From JAJFUV01 sp964384215 (GTDB taxonomy: Bacteria > Acidobacteriota > Terriglobia > Bryobacterales > Bryobacteraceae), in assembly GCA_964384215.1 (NCBI GenBank), contig CAYLLB010000024.1, forward strand, positions 1 through 64,000: a DNA stretch of 64,000 nucleotides. Direction: 5' to 3'. This document shows, piece after piece, positions 25,088 to 31,921 of this stretch (positions are counted from its first letter, which is position 1; every line of letters begins with the position of its first letter). A program made the translations under genes and the position numbers. The notes below the pieces were generated by a model. That model saw only the letters and a program-made list of their open reading frames with translations, was not told the origin of the DNA and did not search any database.

Positions 25088-25521
25088 GAACTTACGAAGA
25101 GCTGTTCATTGTCCGGCCGGATGCGACCGACGAAGAGATCGATCCGTTTCTGGAACAATTCAAACAATTGATCACCGCCTCCGGCGGCGCCATCGAAAAA
25201 GTGGAGAAGTGGGGCGTCCGCAAGCTGGCCTATCGCGTTGCCAAACGCGAAGAGGGCTATTACATCCTGGTGGTGTTCAACGCGTCGCCGGCCACCGTGG
25301 TGGAGCTTGAGCGCCGGTTGCGCGTCGCCGACCTGGTCCTGAAGTTTCTCACTGTGCGCATCGACGAGAAGCTGAAGTGGTTGGAAAAACGCAAAGTGGC
25401 GCGGGAGAAGCGCGCGCGCCGCAAGCCTGCCCTGGCCCCCAGCGCGCCGCCCGCAGCCCCGGCCGCGCCGGCTGTGCCGGAGCATGCTGCGCCGGGCGCA
25501 CCTGGGGAGGCAGCGAAGTAA
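25084..25521 (+). CDS. rpsF: Ribosomal protein bS6
   Basis: A 145-residue small-subunit protein, starting MRTYEELFIVRPDATDEEID with the S6 fold up to about residue 100 and the conserved GVRKLAYRVAKREEGYY. The rest is a Pro/Ala-rich tail (from about residue 115), longer than the compact 95-residue form. It partners bS18 on the 30S platform. It overlaps pth by four bases, and a hairpin follows before rpsR. Confidence 0.95.
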   Translation: MRTYEELFIVRPDATDEEIDPFLEQFKQLITASGGAIEKVEKWGVRKLAYRVAKREEGYYILVVFNASPATVVELERRLRVADLVLKFLTVRIDEKLKWLEKRKVAREKRARRKPALAPSAPPAAPAAPAVPEHAAPGAPGEAAK

Positions 25522-25531
25522 TAGTCGCCTG

Positions 25532-25553
25532 AAGGCGGGTTTCCACCCGTCTT
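25532..25553. terminator. Short hairpin between rpsF and rpsR
   Basis: Arms AAGGCGGGT (25532-25540) and ACCCGTCTT (25545-25553) pair over nine bases with one G-U and a four-base loop. It lies between the rpsF stop and the rpsR ribosome site, and may be an attenuator or mRNA-processing site. It shares the core GGGTTTCCACC with the gdhA-mutS hairpin. Confidence 0.4.
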
Positions 25554-25574
25554 GGCGCCAGCAAGGAGAAACAT

Positions 25575-25877
25575 ATGGCAGAGATTAAGAGCGGTAGACC
25601 AGTGGCGGCATCCCAGCGGCCCACGGGCGGCGACAAAGCGATCATGACGCAGAAGAAGCAGTACTTCCGGCGTAAGAAGTTGTGCCGGTTCTGCGTGGAC
25701 AAGGTCGACGACATCAACTACAAGGACGTGAAGCTGCTGTCGGCATTCATTTCCGACCGCGGTAAGATTACCCCGCGCCGTATTTCGGGCGTCTGCACGC
25801 CGCACCAGCGGCGTCTGGCCGATGCGATCAAGCAAGCGCGCAACATCGCGCTGCTGCCGTTCGCGGCGGAAGTGTAG
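25575..25877 (+). CDS. rpsR: Ribosomal protein bS18
   Basis: A 100-residue protein with the S18 core YFRRKKLCRFCVDKVDDINYKD and ISGVCTPHQRRLADAIKQARN. A Cys pair (CRFC) plus Cys in GVCTPH suggests a zinc-binding variant, as in many bS18 proteins. About 23 extra residues precede the core. The ATG at 25575 has an AAGGAG site, while an internal ATG at 25644 (MTQKKQYF) is the alternative start. The ssb gene usually found between rpsF and rpsR is absent. Confidence 0.93.
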   Translation: MAEIKSGRPVAASQRPTGGDKAIMTQKKQYFRRKKLCRFCVDKVDDINYKDVKLLSAFISDRGKITPRRISGVCTPHQRRLADAIKQARNIALLPFAAEV

Positions 25878-25907
25878 TTCGCTCGAAGGAGAGTCGAAGG
25901 TAAAGCC

Positions 25908-26399
25908 ATGGAAGTGATTCTCAGGGAAGATATCGAGAAGTTGGGGAACCGCGGACAGGTGGTGAAGGTCGCCGACGGATATGCGCGCAACTATTTGTTG
26001 CCGCGGCGGCTGGCGGTCGCGGCCACCGAAGCAAACAAAAAGATCGTCGAGCAGGAGCGCCAGGCGTATTTGCGGCGCGAAGCCAAGGTGCTCGCCGACG
26101 CGCAAGAACTGGCTAAGATCATGGCGCCGGTCAGCATCACCATCAAGCAGAAGGCCGGCGAGCAGGATCAATTGTTCGGCTCGGTGACCTCCAAGGACAT
26201 CGCCGAAGCGCTCGAAAAGGCCGGCTATAGCGTCGAGCGGCGCAAGATCCAGTTGGAAGCGCCCATCAAACAGGTGGGCGAGTTTAAGGTTCCTATCCGC
26301 CTGCACCGGGATGTCACCGTAGACATCACGGTGACGGTGGCGAGGGACGAAGAAGAAGCAGCGGCAACAACAGAAGCGGAAGCGCCAAAAGAAGATTAA
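25908..26399 (+). CDS. rplI: Ribosomal protein bL9
   Basis: A 163-residue protein starting MEVILREDIEKLGNRGQVVKV, with DGYARNYLLPRRLAVAAT in the RNA-binding N-domain, a long connecting helix and a C-terminal domain. A short acidic tail (EEEAAATTEAEAPKED) follows. It binds 23S rRNA at the base of the L1 stalk. It ends the ribosomal operon, and a GC-rich stem-loop follows. Confidence 0.95.
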   Translation: MEVILREDIEKLGNRGQVVKVADGYARNYLLPRRLAVAATEANKKIVEQERQAYLRREAKVLADAQELAKIMAPVSITIKQKAGEQDQLFGSVTSKDIAEALEKAGYSVERRKIQLEAPIKQVGEFKVPIRLHRDVTVDITVTVARDEEEAAATTEAEAPKED

Positions 26400-26409
26400 A
26401 AGTAACTTT

Positions 26410-26448
26410 GCGCGCCGGGGCGGCCGGGTGCGGTACGCCCGGGCGCGC
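26410..26448. terminator. GC-rich stem-loop after rplI
   Basis: Arms at 26410-26422 (GCGCGCCGGGGCG) and 26436-26448 pair at 12 of 13 positions around a 13-base loop. It begins 11 bases after the rplI stop, so it probably ends the ribosomal-protein transcript, although no U-tract follows. Confidence 0.55.
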
Positions 26449-26485
26449 GTCGTTCCATTCGTGCGAGAGTTGTTGGGCGTGAGGT

Positions 26486-27250
26486 GTGGCGGTGACCTTC
26501 TTTGATCTGACCGGACAGACGGCTGTGGTAACAGGCGCGGCTACCGGCATCGGCGCCGCAGTGGCCTGGCGGCTGGCTCTGGCGGGAGCCCAGGTGGCGG
26601 TGGCGGATATCGACGAGCCGGGCGCAGCGGCGGTTGCTGCTCGGATCGCGGCGGAAGCCGGAGGACGAGCCTTCCCGTTGGTCATGGACGTCACCTCGGC
26701 GGAAAGCGTCAATGCCGCCGTATCGTCTGTGCTGGCGCGAACCGGACGTATCGACGTGCTGGTGAACAATGCCGGCATTGCCGGACGGGCCGCGCCGCTA
26801 TGCGAACAGACCGAAGAGGACTGGCGGCGGATTATCGCCGTCAACATGGATAGCGTTTTCCACACCTGCCGAGCCGTTCTGCCGCACATGCGCGAACGCA
26901 AGTACGGCCGCATCGTCAACCTGGCATCCATCGCCGGCAAAGAGGGCAACCCCAATATGACGGGATATTCCGCCACCAAGGCCGCCGTCATCGCCTTCAC
27001 TAAATCCGTGGCCAAGGAAGTCGCCACTGAGGGTATCACCGTCAACTCGGTGGCTCCGGCGGTGGTCCGCACGCGCATCCTCGATCAACTGACGCCCGCA
27101 CAGGTTGCGTACATGACCGAAAAGATCCCCATGCGCCGCACCGGGAAGCCCGAGGAAATCGCCGCCGTGGTGCATTTCCTGGCCAGCCCCGACGCGAGCT
27201 TCGTGACCGGCCAGTGTTATGACGCTAGCGGCGGTCGCGCGACATATTGA
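26486..27250 (+). CDS. SDR-family oxidoreductase, FabG-like
   Basis: A 254-residue short-chain dehydrogenase starting at a GTG (26486). It has the cofactor motif TGAATGIGAAV, the NNAGIAG segment, Ser in NLASIAGKEG and the catalytic YSATK. The acidic DIDEPG at the end of strand 2 favours NAD(H) over NADP(H). Family members reduce 3-oxoacyl-ACP or oxidise sugars and alcohols; the substrate is not evident here. The stop overlaps a TTG start of the next gene, so the two are coupled. Confidence 0.88.
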   Translation: MAVTFFDLTGQTAVVTGAATGIGAAVAWRLALAGAQVAVADIDEPGAAAVAARIAAEAGGRAFPLVMDVTSAESVNAAVSSVLARTGRIDVLVNNAGIAGRAAPLCEQTEEDWRRIIAVNMDSVFHTCRAVLPHMRERKYGRIVNLASIAGKEGNPNMTGYSATKAAVIAFTKSVAKEVATEGITVNSVAPAVVRTRILDQLTPAQVAYMTEKIPMRRTGKPEEIAAVVHFLASPDASFVTGQCYDASGGRATY

Positions 27251-28773
27251 AGAAATTGATTCTTAGCCCCACACAATACCCCAATACGCCGGTCCTGGAC
27301 CTGTTGGATGCCGTCGCGCGCGGCCATGCCGCCATCGACAGGCGGTTGCTCGAGGTCATCCTCGATCGCGGCCGCGACGAGATTCCGCAGTTGGTGCGTT
27401 TCGGTATGGAAGAGCGCGAGACGGACCGCATCGATATTGAAGATGATCTTCTCAACATCTTCCGCGTCTGGGGAGGCACCGGCGCCCTGCCCTTCTATCT
27501 GCATTGCGCCAGGCACCAGGACGCGCTGACGTGCGACAAGCTGGCGGAGATCTTCACGTCCCTGGGCGCGGATGCGGTGGAGCCGCTGCTCGCGCTCTAT
27601 GAAGAACTGGGCGAAGAGAATGCGGGGGAGATCGCGTTCTGGCTCGCGAGTATGCACCTCCGGGATCCGAGGATCACGGCGTTGCTTGTGGAACGATTCG
27701 ATTTCGACACGAGCGACGGCGCCTTCCTGTTGGGCATTCACGGCGACCCTGCCGCGCTCCCCAAGCTCAGGGAGCGTCTGAAGGAGATGGACGATTCGGT
27801 CCAGGGTTTACGGCGGGAGATCGAAGCCGCCATCCGGGAGATCGAAGATCCCTCCCCGGCTGGCGTGGAAGAACCGTTCGATATCTGGCCGCTCTACCCG
27901 GAAAAGGCCCTGCCCGCCTTCGACGTTCTCGATGAAGAGGAACTGCTCGCTTTCCTGGACTCGCCGGAGGTGGACTACCGCTGCTCGGTGATCGAGGAAC
28001 TGGGCTTGAAGGTGCCGAATGCGCGTGTGAGGGGGAGTCTGTACAAGGTCGCCAAGAACGATCCCGAGCCGAAGGTCCGCGGCTGCGCCTGGGAGGCGTT
28101 GGGCGGTCTGGAGGATGCCGAGGAGATTCGCCACGCGATGCGCGAGCGGCTTCTCGACGAGTCAGCCCCCGAGGTCGAACGCACCGGAGCCCTGGTGGGG
28201 CTTGCCCTGGGGCCGGAGGACGAAGCCGTCGACCGCATGATGATCGAGTTCTACGCACGGCCCTCCACGCGCGCCAAGGCTCTCGAGGCCATGCGGCGCA
28301 GCATGGACCGCCGCTACGAGCGGTACTTCCCGGCCCACATCGACGACTCCGACCTCGATGTGCGACGGCAGGCCATCTGGGGCGTCGGCAACTTGGCGCT
28401 GGGGTCGGAGGCTGCGCGCCTTGAGGAGTACTTCGACGACGAAGATTTTCGCGCCGATGCACTTTATGCGTACGCGCTTGCCGTACCCGGCGAGACTTCC
28501 CACATCCGAATTCCCCGCTTGTTCCGCAAGATCGACGAATTGGCCGGCGGTCTCTCGCCCGAAGAAGCTTTCCTGGTCAAGACCGCGCTCAACGAAAGGT
28601 TGGAGAGGCACGGCCTCGCTCCGGCGTTTTCCATGGAAACGGGTGACGAGACGGAAGATTGGGAAGATGACGAGCCCGAGCCGGAACCCGCTCAGCCGCC
28701 AGTCAAGGTAGGACGAAACGATCCATGTCCCTGCGGAAGTGGCAAGAAGTACAAGAAGTGCTGCGGGACTTAG
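27247..28773 (+). CDS. HEAT-like repeat protein with C-terminal SEC-C zinc motif
   Basis: A 508-residue protein read from a TTG (27247) that overlaps the SDR stop as TTGA. The body has repeated PBS/HEAT-like helices, such as VIEELGLKVPNARVRGSL and DLDVRRQAIWGVGNLALG. The end is a SEC-C motif (GRNDPCPCGSGKKYKKCC), a zinc knuckle also found at the end of SecA. It probably acts as a protein-binding scaffold, and the specific partner is unknown. Isolated SEC-C proteins often accompany translation or secretion functions, but that is not evidence for one here. Confidence 0.75.
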   Translation: MKKLILSPTQYPNTPVLDLLDAVARGHAAIDRRLLEVILDRGRDEIPQLVRFGMEERETDRIDIEDDLLNIFRVWGGTGALPFYLHCARHQDALTCDKLAEIFTSLGADAVEPLLALYEELGEENAGEIAFWLASMHLRDPRITALLVERFDFDTSDGAFLLGIHGDPAALPKLRERLKEMDDSVQGLRREIEAAIREIEDPSPAGVEEPFDIWPLYPEKALPAFDVLDEEELLAFLDSPEVDYRCSVIEELGLKVPNARVRGSLYKVAKNDPEPKVRGCAWEALGGLEDAEEIRHAMRERLLDESAPEVERTGALVGLALGPEDEAVDRMMIEFYARPSTRAKALEAMRRSMDRRYERYFPAHIDDSDLDVRRQAIWGVGNLALGSEAARLEEYFDDEDFRADALYAYALAVPGETSHIRIPRLFRKIDELAGGLSPEEAFLVKTALNERLERHGLAPAFSMETGDETEDWEDDEPEPEPAQPPVKVGRNDPCPCGSGKKYKKCCGT

Positions 28774-28796
28774 GGGTGTGGAGTCAATCCGCTTTC

Positions 28797-28813
28797 TGTG
28801 GAATATTTCCACA
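28797..28813. promoter_or_regulatory. Palindrome TGTGGAA-TAT-TTCCACA, candidate regulator site
   Basis: A perfect 7+3+7 inverted repeat lies 177 bases upstream of the first sigma-54 promoter. The same half-site words (TGTGGAA, TTCCACA) recur at 29714-29727 and 29802-29814 upstream of the second promoter. This spacing suits an enhancer site for the NtrC-type protein encoded at 33588. It could instead be a weak terminator of the HEAT/SEC-C gene, since it begins 24 bases after that stop. Confidence 0.4.
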
Positions 28814-28872
28814 TCCAGGAAGTCTCCTAAAGTGAGTTACATAGCATCGTAGCTCTCGCCTCCCGACTTTTT

Positions 28873-28891
28873 CTGTCGTTAAATTCGACAG
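28873..28891. repeat. Inverted repeat CTGTCG-N7-CGACAG
   Basis: Six-base perfect arms with an AT-rich seven-base centre (TTAAATT) lie about 100 bases upstream of the sigma-54 promoter at 28990, the usual distance for an enhancer or accessory-factor site. Its role is unknown. It does not resemble the TGTGGAA half-sites. Confidence 0.35.
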
Positions 28892-28936
28892 ACGGCAAGT
28901 CGCGCTTTTCGACGATCCAGATCCCCTCTAATACAT

Positions 28937-28961
28937 TAAGTCATTGTTTATAAATGACTTA
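28937..28961. repeat. Inverted repeat TAAGTCATT-N7-AATGACTTA
   Basis: Nine-base perfect arms with an AT-rich centre (GTTTATA) lie 28 bases upstream of the -24 element at 28990. The position and AT-richness suit a bending-protein or repressor site. The whole segment is strikingly AT-rich compared with the flanking genes. Confidence 0.35.
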
Positions 28962-28989
28962 CTCTTATTCACAGGCACCTGCGGACGAC

Positions 28990-29005
28990 TGGCCAAGCGA
29001 TTGCA
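28990..29005 (+). promoter_or_regulatory. Sigma-54 promoter upstream of the lipoyl-protein gene
   Basis: The sequence TGGCCAAGCGATTGCA matches the -24/-12 pattern TGGC-N7-TTGCA with the obligatory ten bases between GG and GC. It lies 41 bases before the ATG at 29047, so transcription would start at about 29016. An NtrC-family activator is encoded in the same cluster, which supports the call. Confidence 0.7.
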
Positions 29006-29046
29006 CTGATACCCATGGACTAGCAAGTCCGAAGGGAGAATCTCAT

Positions 29047-29712
29047 ATGACCGTCATTCTCGTGCTTGGCACGTTCCTGACCTTTATCCTTGTCGACTAC
29101 ATATTGAGCCGCAAGAAGGCAGTGGTCACCGTTGCTGCTCCCGAGTCCGCTGCAAAAGGGGCTGCGGGTGAGTACATCGAGGGTTTTCTGGTACCAGAGA
29201 ACCTGGGCTATCATCCTGGCCATAGCTGGCTGCATCGTGAGCGCCAGCACGTGGTGAGAATCGGCATGGACGAGTTCTCGGCCGCTTTGGCGGGCCGCCT
29301 CGACGGCATTGAATTGCCCAAGCCTGGCCACTGGCTGCGCCAGGGACAGAAAGCCTGGACGCTGATACGAGGCGGGGAGAAGGCGGATATGGTTTCGCCG
29401 ATCGAAGGCGAGATCGTGGAAGTGAATCCGGAAGTGGTGAAAGACCCTTCGTTGCTGCGGAAGGATCCTTACGGCAAGGGTTGGCTGATGTCGGTTTTCG
29501 TGCCCGATGAGGAGAGCACGGGACGGAATCTTCTGCCCAAGTCGCTGGTGCGCGGATGGATGCGCCAGGCTGTGGAAAGACTCTACGCCATGCAACCTCA
29601 GTTGGCCGGCGCTGCGGCAGCCGACGGGGGCCGTCCGGCGGACGACCTTTTCGCGGCTCTCCCTGCGGGAACCTCCTGGAAGAAGGTCACTAGCGAGTTT
29701 TTCCTCACCTAA
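29047..29712 (+). CDS. Membrane-anchored lipoyl-domain (GcvH-like) protein
   Basis: A 221-residue protein. The ATG at 29047 follows a GGGAGA site and starts a membrane helix (residues 2-19, ILVLGTFLTFILVDYIL) followed by SRKK. By the positive-inside rule the rest faces the cytoplasm. Residues 42-150 match glycine-cleavage H protein: NLGYHPGHSWL, VVRIGMDEFSAALAG, and GGEKADMVSPIEGEIVEVN with Lys112 at the lipoyl-attachment position. No glycine-cleavage genes are near. The downstream ferredoxin and NrfD genes suggest that the lipoyl dithiol passes electrons to a membrane complex. Homology is clear from motifs; the redox role is inference. Confidence 0.8.
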   Translation: MTVILVLGTFLTFILVDYILSRKKAVVTVAAPESAAKGAAGEYIEGFLVPENLGYHPGHSWLHRERQHVVRIGMDEFSAALAGRLDGIELPKPGHWLRQGQKAWTLIRGGEKADMVSPIEGEIVEVNPEVVKDPSLLRKDPYGKGWLMSVFVPDEESTGRNLLPKSLVRGWMRQAVERLYAMQPQLAGAAAADGGRPADDLFAALPAGTSWKKVTSEFFLT

Positions 29713-29713
29713 C

Positions 29714-29727
29714 GTGTGGAAACACAC
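29714..29727. repeat. Inverted repeat GTGTG-GAAA-CACAC
   Basis: Five-base arms around GAAA begin one base after the stop of the lipoyl-protein gene. It contains the TGTGGAA word shared with the palindrome at 28797. It could be a regulator half-site for the second sigma-54 promoter, or a small tetraloop hairpin at the mRNA end. Confidence 0.3.
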
Positions 29728-29801
29728 AGTCCTGGGGGAATTCGGAGCAAGGTAAAGAGTATCAGAATCCGCCAACGTCCAGGGTAAGGCTTGGAGATCC
29801 G

Positions 29802-29814
29802 TTCCACAGTGTGG
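29802..29814. promoter_or_regulatory. Inverted repeat TTCCACA-GTGTGG, candidate regulator site
   Basis: CCACA and TGTGG flank one base at 29804-29814, and TTCCACA (29802-29808) matches the half-site at 28797-28813. It lies about 92 bases upstream of the -24 element at 29906, a typical enhancer distance for an NtrC-type activator. Confidence 0.35.
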
Positions 29815-29905
29815 TCCGCAAACGTGTTTATTGTCAACACCGCGCTTGCAAAATCCTACAGTCGAGAGTACGTCTAACTCATCGATTGGGGCAATTCCCC
29901 CAAGT

Positions 29906-29921
29906 TGGCGTCAAGATTGCA
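29906..29921 (+). promoter_or_regulatory. Sigma-54 promoter upstream of the ferredoxin-NrfD operon
   Basis: The sequence TGGCGTCAAGATTGCA has the -24 GG and -12 GC ten bases apart and shares the TTGCACT end with the promoter at 28990. It is 58 bases before the start at 29980. Its presence explains the 267-base gap between the lipoyl gene and the ferredoxin gene, each of which would have its own regulated promoter. Confidence 0.7.
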
Positions 29922-29979
29922 CTATCAATGTAGTTTATAGTGATTCCGACGGGAAGCCCCGGCTGGACTTGGAGTTCAA

Positions 29980-30747
29980 ATGGCCAAAGCAATCCTATAC
30001 GATAGTACGCTTTGCGTTGGATGCCGGGAATGCGAAGGAGCCTGCGCGAAGAAATGGGGCCTACCTTATAACGAGAACATAGCCAAAGAAGAAAAGATCT
30101 CGGCGCACAAGTTGACGGCGGTTCGCACCTTTGGGGAAAGGTTCTCAAGGATTCTTTGCATGCACTGCGTCGAACCCACCTGCGTTTCCGTCTGTCCGGT
30201 GGGCGCACTGCAGAGAACTCCGCTGGGGGCAGTCATCTACGAGGAACCGCGTTGCATCGGCTGCCGTTATTGCATGCTGGCGTGCCCGTTCCAGGTTCCG
30301 AGCTATGAATGGGACCAGCGGCTGCCGCGCATCAAGAAATGCAACCTGTGCCACGAGCGGCAGGTCGCAGGCAGGGTGACAGCGTGTTCGGAGGCCTGCC
30401 CGACCGGCGCCACCGTCACGGGCGACCGCGAAGCGCTGATCGCCGAGGCGCGGAGGCGGCTGGCTGAGAAACCCACCGAATATTATCAGCGGATTTACGG
30501 AGTAGAGGAAGTCGGCGGAACCAGTGTGCTGTTCATCTCGGCGGTGCCGTTCGAGCAAATCGGTTTGAAGACCGACCTGCCCAAGGAAGCGCTGCCGGCG
30601 TTGACATGGCGGGCCTTGTCGCTGGTTCCGAACGTGGCCACCGTGGGTGGCGCGCTCCTGGGTGGCGTTTACTGGATCACGCACCGCCGTGACGAGGTGG
30701 CGGCGGCCGAAGGGCGGGCGCGCTCCCCCAAAGGAGGCCGCCGATGA
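29980..30747 (+). CDS. Four-cluster 4Fe-4S ferredoxin subunit, HybA/DmsB-like, with C-terminal anchor
   Basis: A 255-residue electron-transfer subunit. Four cysteine groups are visible: CVGCRECEGAC, CMHCVEPTCVSVC, CIGCRYCMLAC, and CNLCH...CSEAC, as in HybA/DmsB/NrfC proteins. It lacks a Tat signal, unlike HybA, and instead ends in a membrane helix (LVPNVATVGGALLGGVYWI) followed by basic residues, so the clusters should face the cytoplasm. It overlaps the NrfD-type gene by four bases and would pass electrons between the lipoyl protein or another donor and that membrane subunit. No catalytic molybdopterin or hydrogenase subunit is encoded beside it. Confidence 0.85.
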   Translation: MAKAILYDSTLCVGCRECEGACAKKWGLPYNENIAKEEKISAHKLTAVRTFGERFSRILCMHCVEPTCVSVCPVGALQRTPLGAVIYEEPRCIGCRYCMLACPFQVPSYEWDQRLPRIKKCNLCHERQVAGRVTACSEACPTGATVTGDREALIAEARRRLAEKPTEYYQRIYGVEEVGGTSVLFISAVPFEQIGLKTDLPKEALPALTWRALSLVPNVATVGGALLGGVYWITHRRDEVAAAEGRARSPKGGRR

Positions 30748-31919
30748 ATCGCGCCGCACGTTTGCTCGGCCTGACTTTCTGGCAATGGGTATTCGCGCTC
30801 CTGATGGCGGCCGGCTTGTATAGCACCTATGTCCGCGTACTGTACGGACTCGGGGGGAGCACCAACCTGAGTGACCGGTTTCCCTGGGGCCTGTGGATCG
30901 GCTTCGACGTGCTTTGCGGCGTCGGCCTGGCGGCGGGCGGTTTCACGCTGGCTGCCGCGGTGCACATCTTCAACCTGGAACGCTACAAGCCGGTCGCGCG
31001 GCCCGCGATCCTGACCGCGTTCCTGGGCTATGTGCTGGTGATCGTGGCGCTGCTGTTCGACCTGGGCCGTCCCTACCGCATCTGGCACGCGCTGATCATG
31101 TGGAATCCACGCTCGGTGATGTTCGAAGTGGCATGGTGCGTAATGCTGTACACCACGGTGCTGTTTCTGGAGTTCCTGCCCGCGGTGTTCGAACGGCTGG
31201 GTTGGCGCTCTCCTCTGAAAGCCCTGCGCGGGGTGATGATCCCGCTGGTGATCCTGGGGGTGATCCTTTCGACACTGCACCAGTCCTCGCTGGGCAGCCT
31301 GTATCTGATCGTGCCGGCAAAGCTTCACCCGCTCTGGTACACGCCCATCCTTCCCGTACTGTTTTTCATTTCGGCGATCACGGTCGGCCTGGCCATGACG
31401 ATCTTCGAATCCTGGCACAGCAGCCGCGCATTTGGCCGGCAACTGGAACTGCCGCTGCTGGCCGGCTTGGGGCGTGTCCTTGCGGTGAGCTTGATGGTTT
31501 ACCTGGTGGTGCGGTTCCTGGATCTGGCGCAGCGGGGCGTCCTGCGGATGGCGCTGGAGCGGCGCACGGAAAGCCATTTATTCGTCTTGGAAATCTGTTT
31601 GACGGTGCTTCCGATGCTGCTTCTGTTCCGGCGGCACATACGCTGGAATCCGCGGGCGCTGTACGCCTGTTCGGTGATGGTGATCTTCGGCTTCATCGCG
31701 AACCGTTTGAATGTGAGTGTGACGGGCATGGAGGCCGGCTCGGGCGTCTCCTATGTTCCGCGTTGGACCGAGGTGGCGTTGACGTTAAGTATTGTGGCGG
31801 CCGGCTTCGCCGTCTTCCGCCTGGCGGCGCGCTACCTGCCGGTCTTTGAACAGGAAAAACAAGAAGCCAACACGGCGCGCGAAGGCGAGCGCACTCCGGC
31901 GCTCACGACGGGAGACTAG
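30744..31919 (+). CDS. NrfD/HybB-type quinone-interacting membrane subunit
   Basis: A 391-residue membrane protein with about ten helices of the polysulfide reductase NrfD/HybB family. It has GLWIGFDVLCGVGLAAGGF in the early helices, LFDLGRPYRIWHALIMWNP, and a late helix with IFGFIANRLNVSVTGME. Family members bind no heme and exchange electrons between iron-sulfur partners and quinones. The start overlaps the ferredoxin stop (ATGA). Two bases separate its stop from the sensor-kinase start, so the regulators are cotranscribed with the enzyme genes. Confidence 0.88.
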   Translation: MNRAARLLGLTFWQWVFALLMAAGLYSTYVRVLYGLGGSTNLSDRFPWGLWIGFDVLCGVGLAAGGFTLAAAVHIFNLERYKPVARPAILTAFLGYVLVIVALLFDLGRPYRIWHALIMWNPRSVMFEVAWCVMLYTTVLFLEFLPAVFERLGWRSPLKALRGVMIPLVILGVILSTLHQSSLGSLYLIVPAKLHPLWYTPILPVLFFISAITVGLAMTIFESWHSSRAFGRQLELPLLAGLGRVLAVSLMVYLVVRFLDLAQRGVLRMALERRTESHLFVLEICLTVLPMLLLFRRHIRWNPRALYACSVMVIFGFIANRLNVSVTGMEAGSGVSYVPRWTEVALTLSIVAAGFAVFRLAARYLPVFEQEKQEANTAREGERTPALTTGD

Positions 31920-31921
31920 AC

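Noticed and set aside
28774..29046. tRNA or small RNA gene in the gap before the lipoyl-protein gene
   Set aside because: No cloverleaf or conserved T-loop sequence; the inverted repeats there fit regulatory sites better.
29831..30082. Small frame in the gap before the ferredoxin gene
   Set aside because: It overlaps the sigma-54 promoter and the start of the ferredoxin gene, and has no ribosome site.
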